Positions 40,869 through 49,614 of a stretch of DNA of 64,000 bases are shown here, in pieces; within the stretch, counting starts at the first letter, position 1; each line of letters opens with the position of its first letter. The notes under the pieces were generated by a model. That model ran no database searches. It saw only the letters and a list, made by a program, of their open reading frames with translations, and was not told the DNA's origin. This stretch comes from Rubrivivax sp. (lineage in GTDB: Bacteria > Pseudomonadota > Gammaproteobacteria > Burkholderiales > Burkholderiaceae_C): assembly GCA_030680415.1 (NCBI GenBank), contig JAUXVE010000010.1:1-64000 (forward strand), written 5' to 3'. Both the position numbers and the translations under genes were made by a program.

Positions 40869-41249
40869 TCAGTCCGGCGGCGGACCCCAGCGGTCCAGAA
40901 AAGCCAGCAACTGACCCTTCAGATGGGGAACGCTCTCGGTGACGACGAGCCAGAGTGTTGCGTTGTCCAGTGTGAGGTAACTGTGCGCCACGCGGTTTCG
41001 AGTTCCAATGATCTCGCGCCAGGCGATTTCGGGTGCCAGTGCTCGCACCGAGTCCGGCAACTTCAGCGCCGCGACGCCGATCAGCTCGATGTTGCGCAGC
41101 GTCGCGTCGTAACGCATGCGGTCGACCAGCAGGCCAGCCAGGTCGACACCGGCGCTGTACTGAAGCACACGATCGCAGAACTCCAGCATGTCGCGGAGAT
41201 ATAGCGCGTCGTCGCGCTCAGGCAACGGCGATGGCGTCACGTTCGACAT
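40869..41249 (-). CDS. hepT: HepT-type HEPN ribonuclease toxin
   Basis: A 126-residue HEPN toxin of the DUF86 group. The RX4HXY active-site motif is complete in RNRVAHSY (Arg, His and the Tyr that partner MntA modifies by AMPylation). Preceding helices (ALYLRDMLEFCDRVLQYSAG, YDATLRNIELIGVAALKLPD) match the family. It lies downstream of and overlaps mntA by 32 bases, the usual mntA-hepT order and coupling. The toxin would cleave RNA or tRNA when not neutralised. Located 134 bases after prfC, on the opposite strand. Confidence 0.9.
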   Translation of the reverse strand: MSNVTPSPLPERDDALYLRDMLEFCDRVLQYSAGVDLAGLLVDRMRYDATLRNIELIGVAALKLPDSVRALAPEIAWREIIGTRNRVAHSYLTLDNATLWLVVTESVPHLKGQLLAFLDRWGPPPD

Positions 41250-41511
41250 ACGGCCTGAGTTCGGGCCGCAGGGCGGTCTCGGTGACCAGATCGACTGGAA
41301 GGCCCAGAAGGTCCTCGATATAGAACTGCACGCCGAAAAAGGCCGATGGAGTCGGCGGCTCGTCAAAGCCCACGAGGATGTCGACGTCGCTGTCCTCGCG
41401 CGCCGTACCACGCGCCAGGCTGCCGAACAGCGCCAGCCGCCGCACGCCGAAGCGTTCGGCGAGCACGGGCTTGTGCAGGCTCAGCAAGGCCAGGGTGCGT
41501 TCGCGGTCCAT
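41218..41511 (-). CDS. mntA: MntA-type nucleotidyltransferase antitoxin
   Basis: A 97-residue minimal nucleotidyltransferase. The motif GSLARGTAREDSDVDILVGF supplies G-S and the two metal-binding Asp residues (D-V-D). In characterised pairs MntA adds AMP units to HepT to silence it. The C-terminal YIEDLLGLPVDLVTETALRP is also typical. ATG 41511; the coding end overlaps hepT. The upstream 20-odd bases join the remnant of a DNA methylase, so the promoter may derive from that remnant. Confidence 0.9.
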   Translation of the reverse strand: MDRERTLALLSLHKPVLAERFGVRRLALFGSLARGTAREDSDVDILVGFDEPPTPSAFFGVQFYIEDLLGLPVDLVTETALRPELRPYVERDAIAVA

Positions 41512-41534
41512 GGCCGGATCATGCCGTGCCTTGG

Positions 41535-42041
41535 GCCCCGGCGTCCATCAATCGGCAGCAAAGTCCAGGCCCTGCTGGCGGTCTCGATGTCGCCGTCCAG
41601 GCGCACGACGGGCTGCGCGAGCTCGCCCGATCGTCACAGCGAGAACGCAACGCCGTCGGTGTAGAGCAGGTTCGGCAAGGCCTGCAGGCGCTGCCACTGC
41701 TGCTTGTCGTGCGCGTCCCTGAAGCGGCGCGGGTCGGCGCCCTTGCCGGGCGCTTTCAGCTTCACGACGCCGACCAGGGCACCACCCACCGTGACGGCAT
41801 GGTCGGGGCGCGTGCGCAGTTCGGAGACCGTCAATTCGCTCACCGTGACCACCCTGCCCGGTTTGTGGCCGCACAGCACAGCCAGATCGCTGACCAGTTG
41901 CTCGAACGGGGCGCGAATCTGATCCTCGGGCTCGCCTGCGAGCTCGGCATCAGGCACTTTGGCAACGAGGCCCAGCACATGCGACGAGCGAGCACGGGCG
42001 ACTTCGTCCGCCAATTCGAACTGTCCCTTCGGCAGGGCCAG
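41535..42041 (-). pseudogene. N-terminal fragment of an N-6 DNA methylase / type IIG restriction enzyme
   Basis: The fragment encodes the N-terminal nuclease-like part of a type IIG-style or N-6 methylase protein: EPEDQIRAPFEQLVSDLAVLCG, LRTRPDHAVTVGGALVGVVK (acidic residue then K-L-K-x-P-G-K-G), DAHDKQQWQRLQALPNLLYT. A TGA stop at 41634-41636 stands where Trp (TGG) is expected; the same frame then continues as RSGELAQPVVRLDGDIETAS. Beyond about 41535 nothing methylase-like remains, so the catalytic domain is gone. The 5' end is cut where the prfC copy begins. Confidence 0.7.
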
Positions 42042-42328
42042 GTTCCGCAGCGTGGAAGTGGCCGACCCGCTGAAGACCAAGCAGCTCAAGGCCGGCCTCA
42101 CGCAGCTCGTGAAGTGGGCGCGATCCCAGTCTTCCGGCCGCTCGTCGGCGGCGAGCGCTCAAGCGCTTCACCGACGGCAACGCACACCGCGTGGCCTTTG
42201 GTGCCGTCGACGCGCCGACGGTGCTGGTGGAGTACGCGCCCGAACTGCGCGCCATCGAAAGCAACGGGCCCAAGATCAAGTTCCACGCCCTGAGTGAACA
42301 CGCCGGGCTGGTGTTCCAGAAGCGGCTG
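42042..42328 (+). repeat. Degenerate copy of the prfC 3' end (direct repeat of 40291-40725)
   Basis: Begins TTCCGCAGCGTGGA as at 40291 and ends AAGCGGCTG as at 40725, in the same orientation. Relative to the intact gene it has small indels near 42108-42136, an internal deletion of about 145 bases (CTCGTCGGC joined to GGCGAGCGC), and scattered substitutions; aligned parts are about 90% identical by eye. It lacks the prfC stop: the sequence passes directly into antitoxin codons. Confidence 0.9.
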
Positions 42329-42547
42329 CGCCAGAGTGCCACGCGCACGGGGCGCAGCACCAGCGACGTTGTTCGCGCCGCGCTGCAGGCCTACCTTGAC
42401 CAACCCGACGCGGGCCCCGCGCGCTCGGCCTTTGAACTGGGCGCCGACCTGTTCGGCCGCCACCGCGGCAGTGCCGATCTGGCGACGCAGCGCAAGCGTG
42501 TCCTGACCGCCGCCTGGGGCGATCGCCACGCCCGGCGCGGCGCGTGA
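42191..42547 (+). CDS. Ribbon-helix-helix antitoxin fused to a prfC fragment
   Basis: Frame of 118 residues from GTG 42191. Residues 1-46 are RF3 C-terminus (VDAPTVLVEYAPELRAIES, GLVFQKRL). Residues 47-118 are a VapB/CopG-like antitoxin: RQSATRTGRSTSDVVRAALQ is the helix-helix of the DNA-binding fold, and SAFELGADLFGRHRGS ... KRVLTAAWGDRHARRG is a toxin-binding tail I recall from this antitoxin group. The usual opening strand (ISVRLP-like) is absent and replaced by RF3 sequence. The stop overlaps the vapC start (GTGA). Whether translation starts at 42191 or further down is uncertain; neutralisation could survive even if DNA binding does not. Confidence 0.6.
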   Translation: MAFGAVDAPTVLVEYAPELRAIESNGPKIKFHALSEHAGLVFQKRLRQSATRTGRSTSDVVRAALQAYLDQPDAGPARSAFELGADLFGRHRGSADLATQRKRVLTAAWGDRHARRGA

Positions 42548-43026
42548 GCATCCGACGCGCGACCGCCACGGCGCAGGAACCCGCCGCCCGCCACCTGGCC
42601 CATCACGGCCCCGTGCTGGTCGACAGCGGCCCGCTGATCGCCCTCTTCAACGCGGGCGACCACTGGCACGCACCGGTGCTCGCGTGGCTGCAGGCCAACC
42701 CCGGCGCCACGCTGATCAGCACCTGGTGCGTGGCCACCGAGGTCTGCGCCCTGCTCGCCCGGCGCATGGCCAACGACTGTGCGCTCGACTTCCTGCGCTG
42801 GGCGCAGCGCGGCGGGATCACGCTCGACCGCGCCGCGGAAGGCTCGCTGACCGACGTGCTGCGCATCAGCGAGCGCTTTGTCGACCTGCCCTTCGACCTG
42901 GCCGATGCGTTCGTCGCCGAGGCGGCCACGCGACTGAAGCTCAAGCACTTGCTGTCGATCGACGCCGACTTCGACGTTTACCGCGACCGTGCCGGCCGGG
43001 CGCTGGTCAACCTGCTGCGGCGCTGA
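42544..43026 (+). CDS. vapC: PIN-domain toxin (VapC-like)
   Basis: A 160-residue PIN ribonuclease. Acidic active-site residues are present in VLVDSGPLIALFN, CVATEVCALLARR, FDLADAFVAEAA and LLSIDADFDVYR. GTG at 42544 overlaps the antitoxin stop. The N-terminus has about 22 residues before the PIN core (SIRRATATAQEPAARHLAH), longer than usual, so a later start is possible. Intact frame; expected to cleave RNA when free of antitoxin. Confidence 0.87.
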   Translation: MSIRRATATAQEPAARHLAHHGPVLVDSGPLIALFNAGDHWHAPVLAWLQANPGATLISTWCVATEVCALLARRMANDCALDFLRWAQRGGITLDRAAEGSLTDVLRISERFVDLPFDLADAFVAEAATRLKLKHLLSIDADFDVYRDRAGRALVNLLRR

Positions 43027-43224
43027 ACCGGCCCGGGCCGTCGCGCCGGCCGTGGACAAGCGGGTGCCGCGCGGGGCTTCCCCTGCCGTCCGGCACGTCG
43101 AGGCCGTTGCGCAGCCGTTGGCAAGGCTCGACTGCCGGGCGACGCTGCTGTTCCTTGGGGGTGGGATGGGCCGCAGCCCACGCCCAGGCGCCGGCAGCGG
43201 CCGCCGACTGCGGATAATCCGCGC

Positions 43225-44139
43225 GTGCCCACGCTGCCTCTGCCCCTGCCGCGCTCGCGCCTGGCGCTGTACCTCGACCTCATCCGCTGGGACCGCCCCG
43301 CCGGCTGGCTGCTGCTGCTGTGGCCGACGCTGAGCGCGCTGTGGATCGCCGCCGACGGCTGGCCGGGCTGGCATCTGGTGGCGGTGTTCGTGGTCGGCAC
43401 CATCCTCATGCGCAGCGCCGGCTGCTGCGTCAACGACGTCGCCGACAAGGAATTCGACCGCTTCGTGAAGCGCACCGCGCAGCGCCCGGTGACCAGCGGC
43501 CTGGTTTCGGTGCCCGAGGCGCTGGCGGTGGGCGCGGTACTGGCGCTGGCGGCCTTCGTGCTGGTGCTGACGACGGCGCCGCCGGCCATCCTGCTGTCGT
43601 TCACGGCGCTGGTGGTGACGGTGGCCTACCCCTACGCCAAGCGTGGCTTCGGCATGCCGCAGGCGGTGCTGGGTGTGGCCTTCAGCTTCGGCATCCCGAT
43701 GGCCTTTGCCGCCACCCTGGGCGGCACCGACTGGAGCCTGGCTGCCATCAACGCCGCCGTGCCGCCGCACGCCTGGGGGCTGCTGCTGGGCAACCTGTTC
43801 TGGGTGCTGGCCTACGACACCGAATACGCCATGGTCGACCGCGACGACGACCTCAAGGTGGGCATGAAGACCTCGGCCATCACGCTCGGCCGCTGGGACG
43901 TGGCCGCAGTGATGGCCTGCTATGCGGTCTACCTCGTGAGCTGGGCGGCGCTCGGGATGTCGCTGGGCCTGGGCCGCGTATTCCTGCTGGGCGTTGCCGT
44001 GGCGGCCGCGCAGGCGGCCTGGCACTACAGGCTGATCCACGGGCGCACGCGCGAAGGCTGCTTCAGGGCCTTCCGGCTCAACCACTGGCTGGGGTTCGCG
44101 GTGTTCTGCGGCGTGGCCGCCGACCTCGCCTTGCGCTGA
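43225..44139 (+). CDS. ubiA: 4-hydroxybenzoate octaprenyltransferase
   Basis: A 304-residue membrane prenyltransferase that attaches the polyprenyl tail in ubiquinone synthesis. Both Asp-rich motifs are present: [19 protein letters not shown] and [20 protein letters not shown], with eight to nine helices between and around. Starts with GTG 43225; the residue context ([19 protein letters not shown]) matches the family from about residue 17. Upstream 43027-43224 shows no gene. Converges with proC, four bases apart at the stops. Confidence 0.96.
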   Translation: MPTLPLPLPRSRLALYLDLIRWDRPAGWLLLLWPTLSALWIAADGWPGWHLVAVFVVGTILMRSAGCCVNDVADKEFDRFVKRTAQRPVTSGLVSVPEALAVGAVLALAAFVLVLTTAPPAILLSFTALVVTVAYPYAKRGFGMPQAVLGVAFSFGIPMAFAATLGGTDWSLAAINAAVPPHAWGLLLGNLFWVLAYDTEYAMVDRDDDLKVGMKTSAITLGRWDVAAVMACYAVYLVSWAALGMSLGLGRVFLLGVAVAAAQAAWHYRLIHGRTREGCFRAFRLNHWLGFAVFCGVAADLALR

Positions 44140-44143
44140 GACC

Positions 44144-44962
44144 CTAGACCGAGCCGAACTCGTCGCCCAGCTCACGGGCCCGTGTGCACGCCGCGTGCAG
44201 GGCGCGCACGAAAGCGGCCTTCACGCCGCTGTCTTCCAGCGCCGAGATCGCGGCAAAGGTGGTGCCGCCCTTGGACGTGACCTGCGCGCGCAAGGTCTCG
44301 GGCGGCTCGCTGGACGCGGCAGCCAATGCGGTGGCGCCGTCGAAAGTGGCCAGCGCGAGCTGGCGGCCTTGCGCGGCCGTGAGGCCCATCTCGGTGGCGG
44401 CCTGCATCATGGCCTCGACGAAGTAGAAGACATAGGCCGGGCCCGACCCCGACAGCGCCGTCACCGCGTCGAGATCGCTTTCCTGCGCCACCCAGAGCAC
44501 GGCACCGGTGGGTGCGAACAGCGCCTCGGTCTCGGCACGCTCGGCGGTGCTGACGGCGTCGCGCGCAAAGAGTCCGGCGATGCCGCGGCCGATGAGCGCC
44601 GGCGTGTTGGGCATGGCGCGCACCACGCGCTGGCTGCCGCTGGCCGCGGCCAGCGCGTCGCTGCGTATGCCGGCCATGACGCTGACCTGCAGTGCACCCG
44701 CGATGTGCGGCGCGCACGGTGCCGCCGCGGCGCCGAACGACTGCGGCTTGACGGCCCACACCACTGTGGCGGCGCCTGCCAGTCGCTCGTCGGCCGCCGC
44801 CAGCGGCGTCACACCGAACTGCTGCGCCAGCCGCTCGCGCTGCGCCGGCACCGGCTCCACGACCAGGATCGATGAAGGTGGCCTCCCGGCGCGCAGCAGG
44901 CCGCCGATCAGCGCCCCGGCCATGTTGCCGCCGCCGATGAAAACCATGGTCGATGCAGTCAT
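44144..44962 (-). CDS. proC: Pyrroline-5-carboxylate reductase
   Basis: A 272-residue enzyme for the last step of proline synthesis. N-terminal Rossmann motif VFIGGGNMAGALIGGLL; WAVKPQSF, VRAMPNTPALIGRGIAGLF and the C-terminal ALSGSGPAYVFYFVEAM and TSKGGTTFAAI are all family signatures. ATG 44962 was preferred to 44980, since it puts the glycine motif at the usual distance from the start. No operon partner; divergent from the thioredoxin-like gene. Confidence 0.95.
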   Translation of the reverse strand: MTASTMVFIGGGNMAGALIGGLLRAGRPPSSILVVEPVPAQRERLAQQFGVTPLAAADERLAGAATVVWAVKPQSFGAAAAPCAPHIAGALQVSVMAGIRSDALAAASGSQRVVRAMPNTPALIGRGIAGLFARDAVSTAERAETEALFAPTGAVLWVAQESDLDAVTALSGSGPAYVFYFVEAMMQAATEMGLTAAQGRQLALATFDGATALAAASSEPPETLRAQVTSKGGTTFAAISALEDSGVKAAFVRALHAACTRARELGDEFGSV

Positions 44963-45123
44963 GGCGGGCAGTGTAGCCACGCTGTCGATGAGGCCTGGTC
45001 ACGGGCGAGCGCCACCACCTCACGGTTCGCGACGAGCGCGGCTAACATTCGCAATGGATCGCCGTGCCGCCGGAACACTCCGGCGCGCGTGCCGACCCGG
45101 CGCCACAGGGGACGGAACAGACC

Positions 45124-46041
45124 ATGTTTTCCAAGACCAGCTTCGACACCGGCGGCTACGCCTTCAACACGCCGGCCGCGACACCGGCCCCGGCGCCGGT
45201 GCTGACGTTCGACGTCACCGAGGTCGAATTCGAGAAAGCGGTGCTCGAGCGCTCGCTCGACGTGCCGGTGCTGCTGGACTGCTGGGCGCCGTGGTGCGGG
45301 CCCTGCCGTTCTCTCGGCCCGGTGCTGGAGAAGCTGGCCCAGGCCTACGGCGGCCGCTTCGTGCTGGCGAAGCTCAACACCGACGAGGCGCCGCAGATCG
45401 CCGCGGCGCTGCAGATGCGCAGCATCCCGCTGGTGGTGTTGTTCGTCGGCGGGCGCCCGGTGGACCAGTTCGTGGGCGCCTTGCCCGAGTCCAAGGTGCG
45501 CGAATTCCTCGACCGCCATCTGCAACCGCAGACCTCGCCGGCGGACCAGTTGCGCGCCGATGCCGCCGCGGCGCCGGACGCCGAAAGCGCCGAGACGCTG
45601 CTGAAGAACGCGCTGGCACTGGAGCCCGGCCACGTGGGCGCGACGCTCGACCTCGTCGAACGGCTGCTCGACCGGCGTGCGCTCGACGACGCGCAGGCGC
45701 TGTTGGCCGGCATGCCGGCGGAGGCGCGCGACGACCGCCATGCCGCGGCCTCGGCGCGGCTGCAGTTGGCGCTGCACCGGCCGGCGGGCGACCCCGCAGC
45801 GCTGGCCGCGCGCATCGCCGCCAACGCCAGGGACTTCGACGCCCGCTTCGACCTCGCGGCGCTGCTGGCCCACGACGGTGAGTTCCGTGCTGCGTTCGAG
45901 CAGCTGCTCGAGGTCGTGTTGCGCGACAAGGGCGAACAGCGCGAGCGCGCGCGCAAGCAGCTCATCGAGTGGTTCAACGCCTGCCCGGACGCCGACGCCG
46001 TGAGCTATGGCAGGCGCTATCTGGGCATGTACCTCAACTGA
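45124..46041 (+). CDS. cnoX: Thioredoxin-domain TPR co-chaperone (CnoX/YbbN-like)
   Basis: A 305-residue protein with an N-terminal thioredoxin domain (about residues 28-137) and a C-terminal TPR-like region. The active site is WAPWCGPCRSLGP, a redox-active CGPC, whereas E. coli CnoX has lost the first Cys. The thioredoxin cis-Pro is in RSIPLVVLF. The C-terminus (AETLLKNALALEPGHVGAT ... ARKQLIEWFNACPD) matches CnoX. It probably protects or hands over proteins under hypochlorous or oxidative stress. ATG 45124 lies 12 bases after GGGGACGG. Confidence 0.88.
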   Translation: MFSKTSFDTGGYAFNTPAATPAPAPVLTFDVTEVEFEKAVLERSLDVPVLLDCWAPWCGPCRSLGPVLEKLAQAYGGRFVLAKLNTDEAPQIAAALQMRSIPLVVLFVGGRPVDQFVGALPESKVREFLDRHLQPQTSPADQLRADAAAAPDAESAETLLKNALALEPGHVGATLDLVERLLDRRALDDAQALLAGMPAEARDDRHAAASARLQLALHRPAGDPAALAARIAANARDFDARFDLAALLAHDGEFRAAFEQLLEVVLRDKGEQRERARKQLIEWFNACPDADAVSYGRRYLGMYLN

Positions 46042-46095
46042 ATTCGCACCCAAGGGGTGCCGGCTCCCGGTGCCCGTACCTTCCCAGGCCCTTTG

Positions 46096-47712
46096 ATGAC
46101 CAACGTCTTCCTGCCCGCGCGGCGCGCGGCATGCGCTGCCGTCGCGGCCTGCGCCCTGCTTGCGGCCACGCCCACGATCGCCGCCGAGCCCGACCCGCAA
46201 GCCACCCGGGCGCTGCACGCGATGTTCGAGCGCCAGTGGGAGGAAAGCGCGCGCCTGTTCCCCGAGTTCGCCACCTACCGCGGCGACCACCGCTACGGCG
46301 ACCAGCTCTCCGACGCCAGCCCCGAAGCGCAGGCTGGGCGCGACGAATGGACGCGCCGCACACTGGCCCAGGCGCACGCCGTGCCGCGCGACAAGCTCGG
46401 CGCCACCGATCGCGTGTCGCTGGACCTGTTCATCGCCAACCAGCAGCGCTACGTCGACCAGCAGGCCTTCCCCGGCTGGCGCACGATGAGCGTGGGCGCC
46501 CTGGGCGGCGCGCAGAGCCACTTCGCCAGCCTGTTGTCGGTGAGCCCGGCAGCGCGGCGCGAACAGGTCGAGCAGATGCTGGCCCGCATGGCGGCGGCCG
46601 AACGCGCCGAACTGCAGGCTGCGGCACGGCAGGCCATCGGCAGCCACGTGAGGCCGGCGCTGCAGCGCCTGCGCAGTTTCGTCGCCGACGAGTACCTGCC
46701 CAAGGCGCCGGCCGACGGCGCACTGAAGAACTACCCCGACGGCGTTCGCGTATACGAGATGCTGGTGCGCCAGCAGACCACCACGGAGCTGAGCGCACAG
46801 CAGATCCACGACATCGGTCAACGCGAGCTGCAAGGCCTGCGCGCCGCGATGGAAGCGGCGATGGCGCAAACCTCGTTCACGGGGAGGTTCGACGCCTTCG
46901 TCGAGTTTCTCAACACCGACCCACGTTTCTTCCACACCAGCCCCGAGGCACTGCTGGCCGGCTACCGCGACATCGCGAAACGGCTCGACGCCGAACTGCC
47001 GCGTCTGTTTGCCGAGCTGCCGCGCGCACCCTACGGCGTGCAGCCGATGCCGGCGCACATGGGCAGCAACCGTGCCGAGTACTACAACGGCCCGGCGCTG
47101 GACGGCAGCCGCGCAGGCATCTTCTTTGCCAACACGGCGGGTTGGCGCACCAAGCCCGCCTGGGGCATGGAGACGCTCGTTGCGCATGAGGCCGTGCCCG
47201 GCCACCACCTGCAGATCGCGCGCGCCGCCGAACTCCGCGGGCTGCCGAACTTTCGCCGCAGCGGCTTCGGCTACACCGCCTTCACCGAAGGCTGGGCCTT
47301 GTACGCCGAGACGCTGGGTTTCGAGCTCGGCCTGTATACCGACCCCCACAGCCGCTTCGGCCACCTGCAGTGGCAGGCCTTCCGCGCCGCGCGGCTGGTG
47401 GTCGACACCGGCTACCACGCGCTGGGCTGGAGCCGCCAGCGCTGCATCGACTTCATGGTCGAACGCACCGGCGTGGACCGCGACTTCGTCAGCGCCGAGG
47501 TCGACCGCTACACCTCGCAACCGGCGCAGGCGCTGGCCTACATGATCGGCAAGCTCAAGTTCGACGAACTGCGCGACCGCGCCAAGGCCAGGCTGGGCGA
47601 GCGCTTCGACATCCGCGCCTTCCACAACGCCGTGCTCGACCAGGGCGCGCTGCCGCTGTCGACGCTGGATCGTGTCGTCGACGAGTGGATCGCGGCGCAG
47701 GCCGGCGGCTGA
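46096..47712 (+). CDS. DUF885 family secreted metallopeptidase-like protein
   Basis: A 538-residue protein with a signal peptide (about residues 8-29, ending TIAAEP). DUF885 proteins resemble M1/M3-type zinc peptidases: LVAHEAVPGHHLQIARA is the HExxxH-like motif (HEAVPGHH) and FTEGWALYAETLG supplies the third ligand Glu. YMIGKLKFDELRDRAKARLG is the family C-terminal block. About 50 residues shorter than family members as I recall them, with a poorly matching stretch near residues 135-160, which may be a small deletion. Substrate unknown. The start follows cnoX by 54 bases. Confidence 0.85.
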   Translation: MTNVFLPARRAACAAVAACALLAATPTIAAEPDPQATRALHAMFERQWEESARLFPEFATYRGDHRYGDQLSDASPEAQAGRDEWTRRTLAQAHAVPRDKLGATDRVSLDLFIANQQRYVDQQAFPGWRTMSVGALGGAQSHFASLLSVSPAARREQVEQMLARMAAAERAELQAAARQAIGSHVRPALQRLRSFVADEYLPKAPADGALKNYPDGVRVYEMLVRQQTTTELSAQQIHDIGQRELQGLRAAMEAAMAQTSFTGRFDAFVEFLNTDPRFFHTSPEALLAGYRDIAKRLDAELPRLFAELPRAPYGVQPMPAHMGSNRAEYYNGPALDGSRAGIFFANTAGWRTKPAWGMETLVAHEAVPGHHLQIARAAELRGLPNFRRSGFGYTAFTEGWALYAETLGFELGLYTDPHSRFGHLQWQAFRAARLVVDTGYHALGWSRQRCIDFMVERTGVDRDFVSAEVDRYTSQPAQALAYMIGKLKFDELRDRAKARLGERFDIRAFHNAVLDQGALPLSTLDRVVDEWIAAQAGG

Positions 47713-47739
47713 ACGCCTGCCGTCCTGCCGCTTCGCGCC

Positions 47740-48020
47740 GGCCCCGTCGCTGGGCTTGACTCGACCCGGGAGCGGCCCGGCGTCGAACTGGTCGACCAGC
47801 CGCTGCACCTCGCCGGCGCCGCCGTGCAGGAAGAGGTCGGGCGCTGCCTGCGCCAGTTCGGCCGCGGCAGCTGTGCCGCCAGCGCCGAGGTCTTGCCGAA
47901 CCCGGTAGCGGCCAGCAGCAGCACCACGCGCGAGCGCTGCAGCGCCGGCCGCGCGATGCGCGAGCTGCGCGCACGCGGCGGCTGGATCTTGGTGGCGGCA
48001 AAACGCAGCGTATGTTCCAT
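47740..48020 (-). pseudogene. Remnant of a MalT/LuxR-type ATPase regulator
   Basis: Begins at ATG 48020 with [20 protein letters not shown], the typical opening of MalT-like LuxR regulators, followed by a P-loop [20 protein letters not shown]. Directly after, the frame changes and a C-terminal-like scrap [20 protein letters not shown] follows, then ends. About 800 residues of the usual protein are missing. It overlaps the glpK promoter region; the 377 bases from 47713 to 48089 hold nothing else. Confidence 0.65.
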
Positions 48021-48089
48021 CGCGGTGGCCGCGCATTGTGCTGCGCGACGGCCGGCTGTGGCAGAGTCTGCGCCACAAGGAGACCGACG

Positions 48090-49568
48090 ATGAGCAAGGA
48101 CCACCTGCTGGCGCTGGACCAGGGCACCTCCAGTTCACGCGCCATCGTATTCCACCGCAGTGGGCGCATCGTGTCGCAGGCGCAGCGCGAATTCCGGCAG
48201 ATCTTCCCGCAGCCGGGCTGGGTGGAGCACGACGCCCAGGAGATCTGGGAGACCCAGTTTGCCGTCGCCAGGCAGGCGCTGGCCGAATCGGGCCTGACGG
48301 CGGCCGACGTTGCGGCCATCGGCATCACCAACCAGCGCGAGACCACCGTGCTGTGGGACCGCCGCAGCGGCCGGCCCATCCACCACGCCATCGTCTGGCA
48401 GGACCGCCGCACCGAAGCGCTGTGTGCGCAGTTGCGCGAGCGCGGGCTGGCCGAAGCCGTGCGCCAGTCGACCGGCCTCGTCATCGACCCCTATTTCAGT
48501 GCCACCAAGATCCGCTGGCTGCTCGACCACGTCAAAGGCGCCCACATCGCCGCCGCGCAGGGCGAACTGGCCTTCGGCACCGTCGACAGCTGGCTGCTGT
48601 GGCAGCTGACGCAGGGCCGCGTGCACGCCACCGACGTCAGCAACGCCTCGCGCACGATGCTGTTCGACATCCGCCACAACGCCTGGGACCACGAGCTGCT
48701 GAAAGCGCTGCACGTGCCCGACAGCCTGCTGCCGCAGGTCCATCCGTCCAGCCACGTCTACGGTGAGACGACGCTGTTCGGCACGCCGATCCCGATCACC
48801 GGCATCGCCGGCGACCAGCAGGCGGCGCTGTTCGGCCAGGCCTGCTTCAAGGCCGGGCTGGCGAAGAACACCTACGGCACCGGCTGCTTCATGCTCATGC
48901 ACACCGGTGGCCGCTTCGAGACCTCCAAACACGGCCTCATCACCACTGCAGCGGCACAGCCGACGGCCGCGCCCGAATACGCGCTGGAGGGCAGCGTCTT
49001 CATCGGCGGCGCCGTCGTGCAGTGGTTGCGTGACGGCCTGCGCGCCATTTCCGCCAGCGGCGAGGTGCAGGCGCTGGCCGAGAGCGTTCCCGACAGCGGC
49101 GGTGTCATCGTCGTGCCGGCCTTCACCGGGCTGGGCGCGCCGTACTGGAACGTCGACGCGCGCGGCGCCATCGTCGGGCTCACGCGCGGCAGCACGGTGG
49201 CGCACATCGCGCGTGCGGCGCTGGAGAGCATCGCCTTCCAGAGTGCGGCACTGCTGCAGGCGATGAGCAAGGACGCCGCACCGGTGGTCGAACTGCGGGT
49301 GGACGGCGGCGCCTGTGTCAACGACCTGCTGATGCAGTTCCAGGCCGACCTGCTGGGCATCCCGGTGGTGCGGCCGCAAGTCACCGAAACCACGGCCCTG
49401 GGTGCGGCCTACCTGGCGGGTCTGGCGGCTGGGGTCTACCGCAGCCAGGACGAGCTGGTGGCCCTGTGGCGCGAACAGCGGCGCTTCGTGCCGACGCTGC
49501 CGCGCGAGCGCGCCGCCGAGCGCTTGGCGGCATGGGACCACGCCGTGCGCCAGACGGTGGCGCCATAG
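48090..49568 (+). CDS. glpK: Glycerol kinase
   Basis: A 492-residue FGGY kinase phosphorylating glycerol to glycerol-3-phosphate. [20 protein letters not shown] is the phosphate-1 motif; [58 protein letters not shown] and [20 protein letters not shown] complete the family. Starts at ATG 48090, eight bases after AAGGAG. No glpF or glpD adjacent. A regulator remnant lies just upstream on the other strand, suggesting that a former divergent regulator has been lost. Confidence 0.96.
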   Translation: MSKDHLLALDQGTSSSRAIVFHRSGRIVSQAQREFRQIFPQPGWVEHDAQEIWETQFAVARQALAESGLTAADVAAIGITNQRETTVLWDRRSGRPIHHAIVWQDRRTEALCAQLRERGLAEAVRQSTGLVIDPYFSATKIRWLLDHVKGAHIAAAQGELAFGTVDSWLLWQLTQGRVHATDVSNASRTMLFDIRHNAWDHELLKALHVPDSLLPQVHPSSHVYGETTLFGTPIPITGIAGDQQAALFGQACFKAGLAKNTYGTGCFMLMHTGGRFETSKHGLITTAAAQPTAAPEYALEGSVFIGGAVVQWLRDGLRAISASGEVQALAESVPDSGGVIVVPAFTGLGAPYWNVDARGAIVGLTRGSTVAHIARAALESIAFQSAALLQAMSKDAAPVVELRVDGGACVNDLLMQFQADLLGIPVVRPQVTETTALGAAYLAGLAAGVYRSQDELVALWREQRRFVPTLPRERAAERLAAWDHAVRQTVAP

Positions 49569-49574
49569 CGGCGT

Positions 49575-49596
49575 CGGCCGCCATGGCCAGCGGCCG
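49575..49596. terminator. Hairpin between convergent glpK and the H-NS gene
   Basis: CGGCCGC, eight-base loop CATGGCCA, GCGGCCG: a perfect seven-pair stem six bases after the glpK stop and 18 before the H-NS stop. Likely a shared terminator, though there is no T tract. Confidence 0.45.
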
Positions 49597-49614
49597 CGCC
49601 CGCGCTGCGCCTGC

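Noticed and set aside
44959-48138. 1059-codon minus-strand frame across cnoX, DUF885 and beyond
   Set aside because: It is the shadow of several well-recognised plus-strand genes; only a 35-residue part near 47.8 kb belongs to a real remnant.
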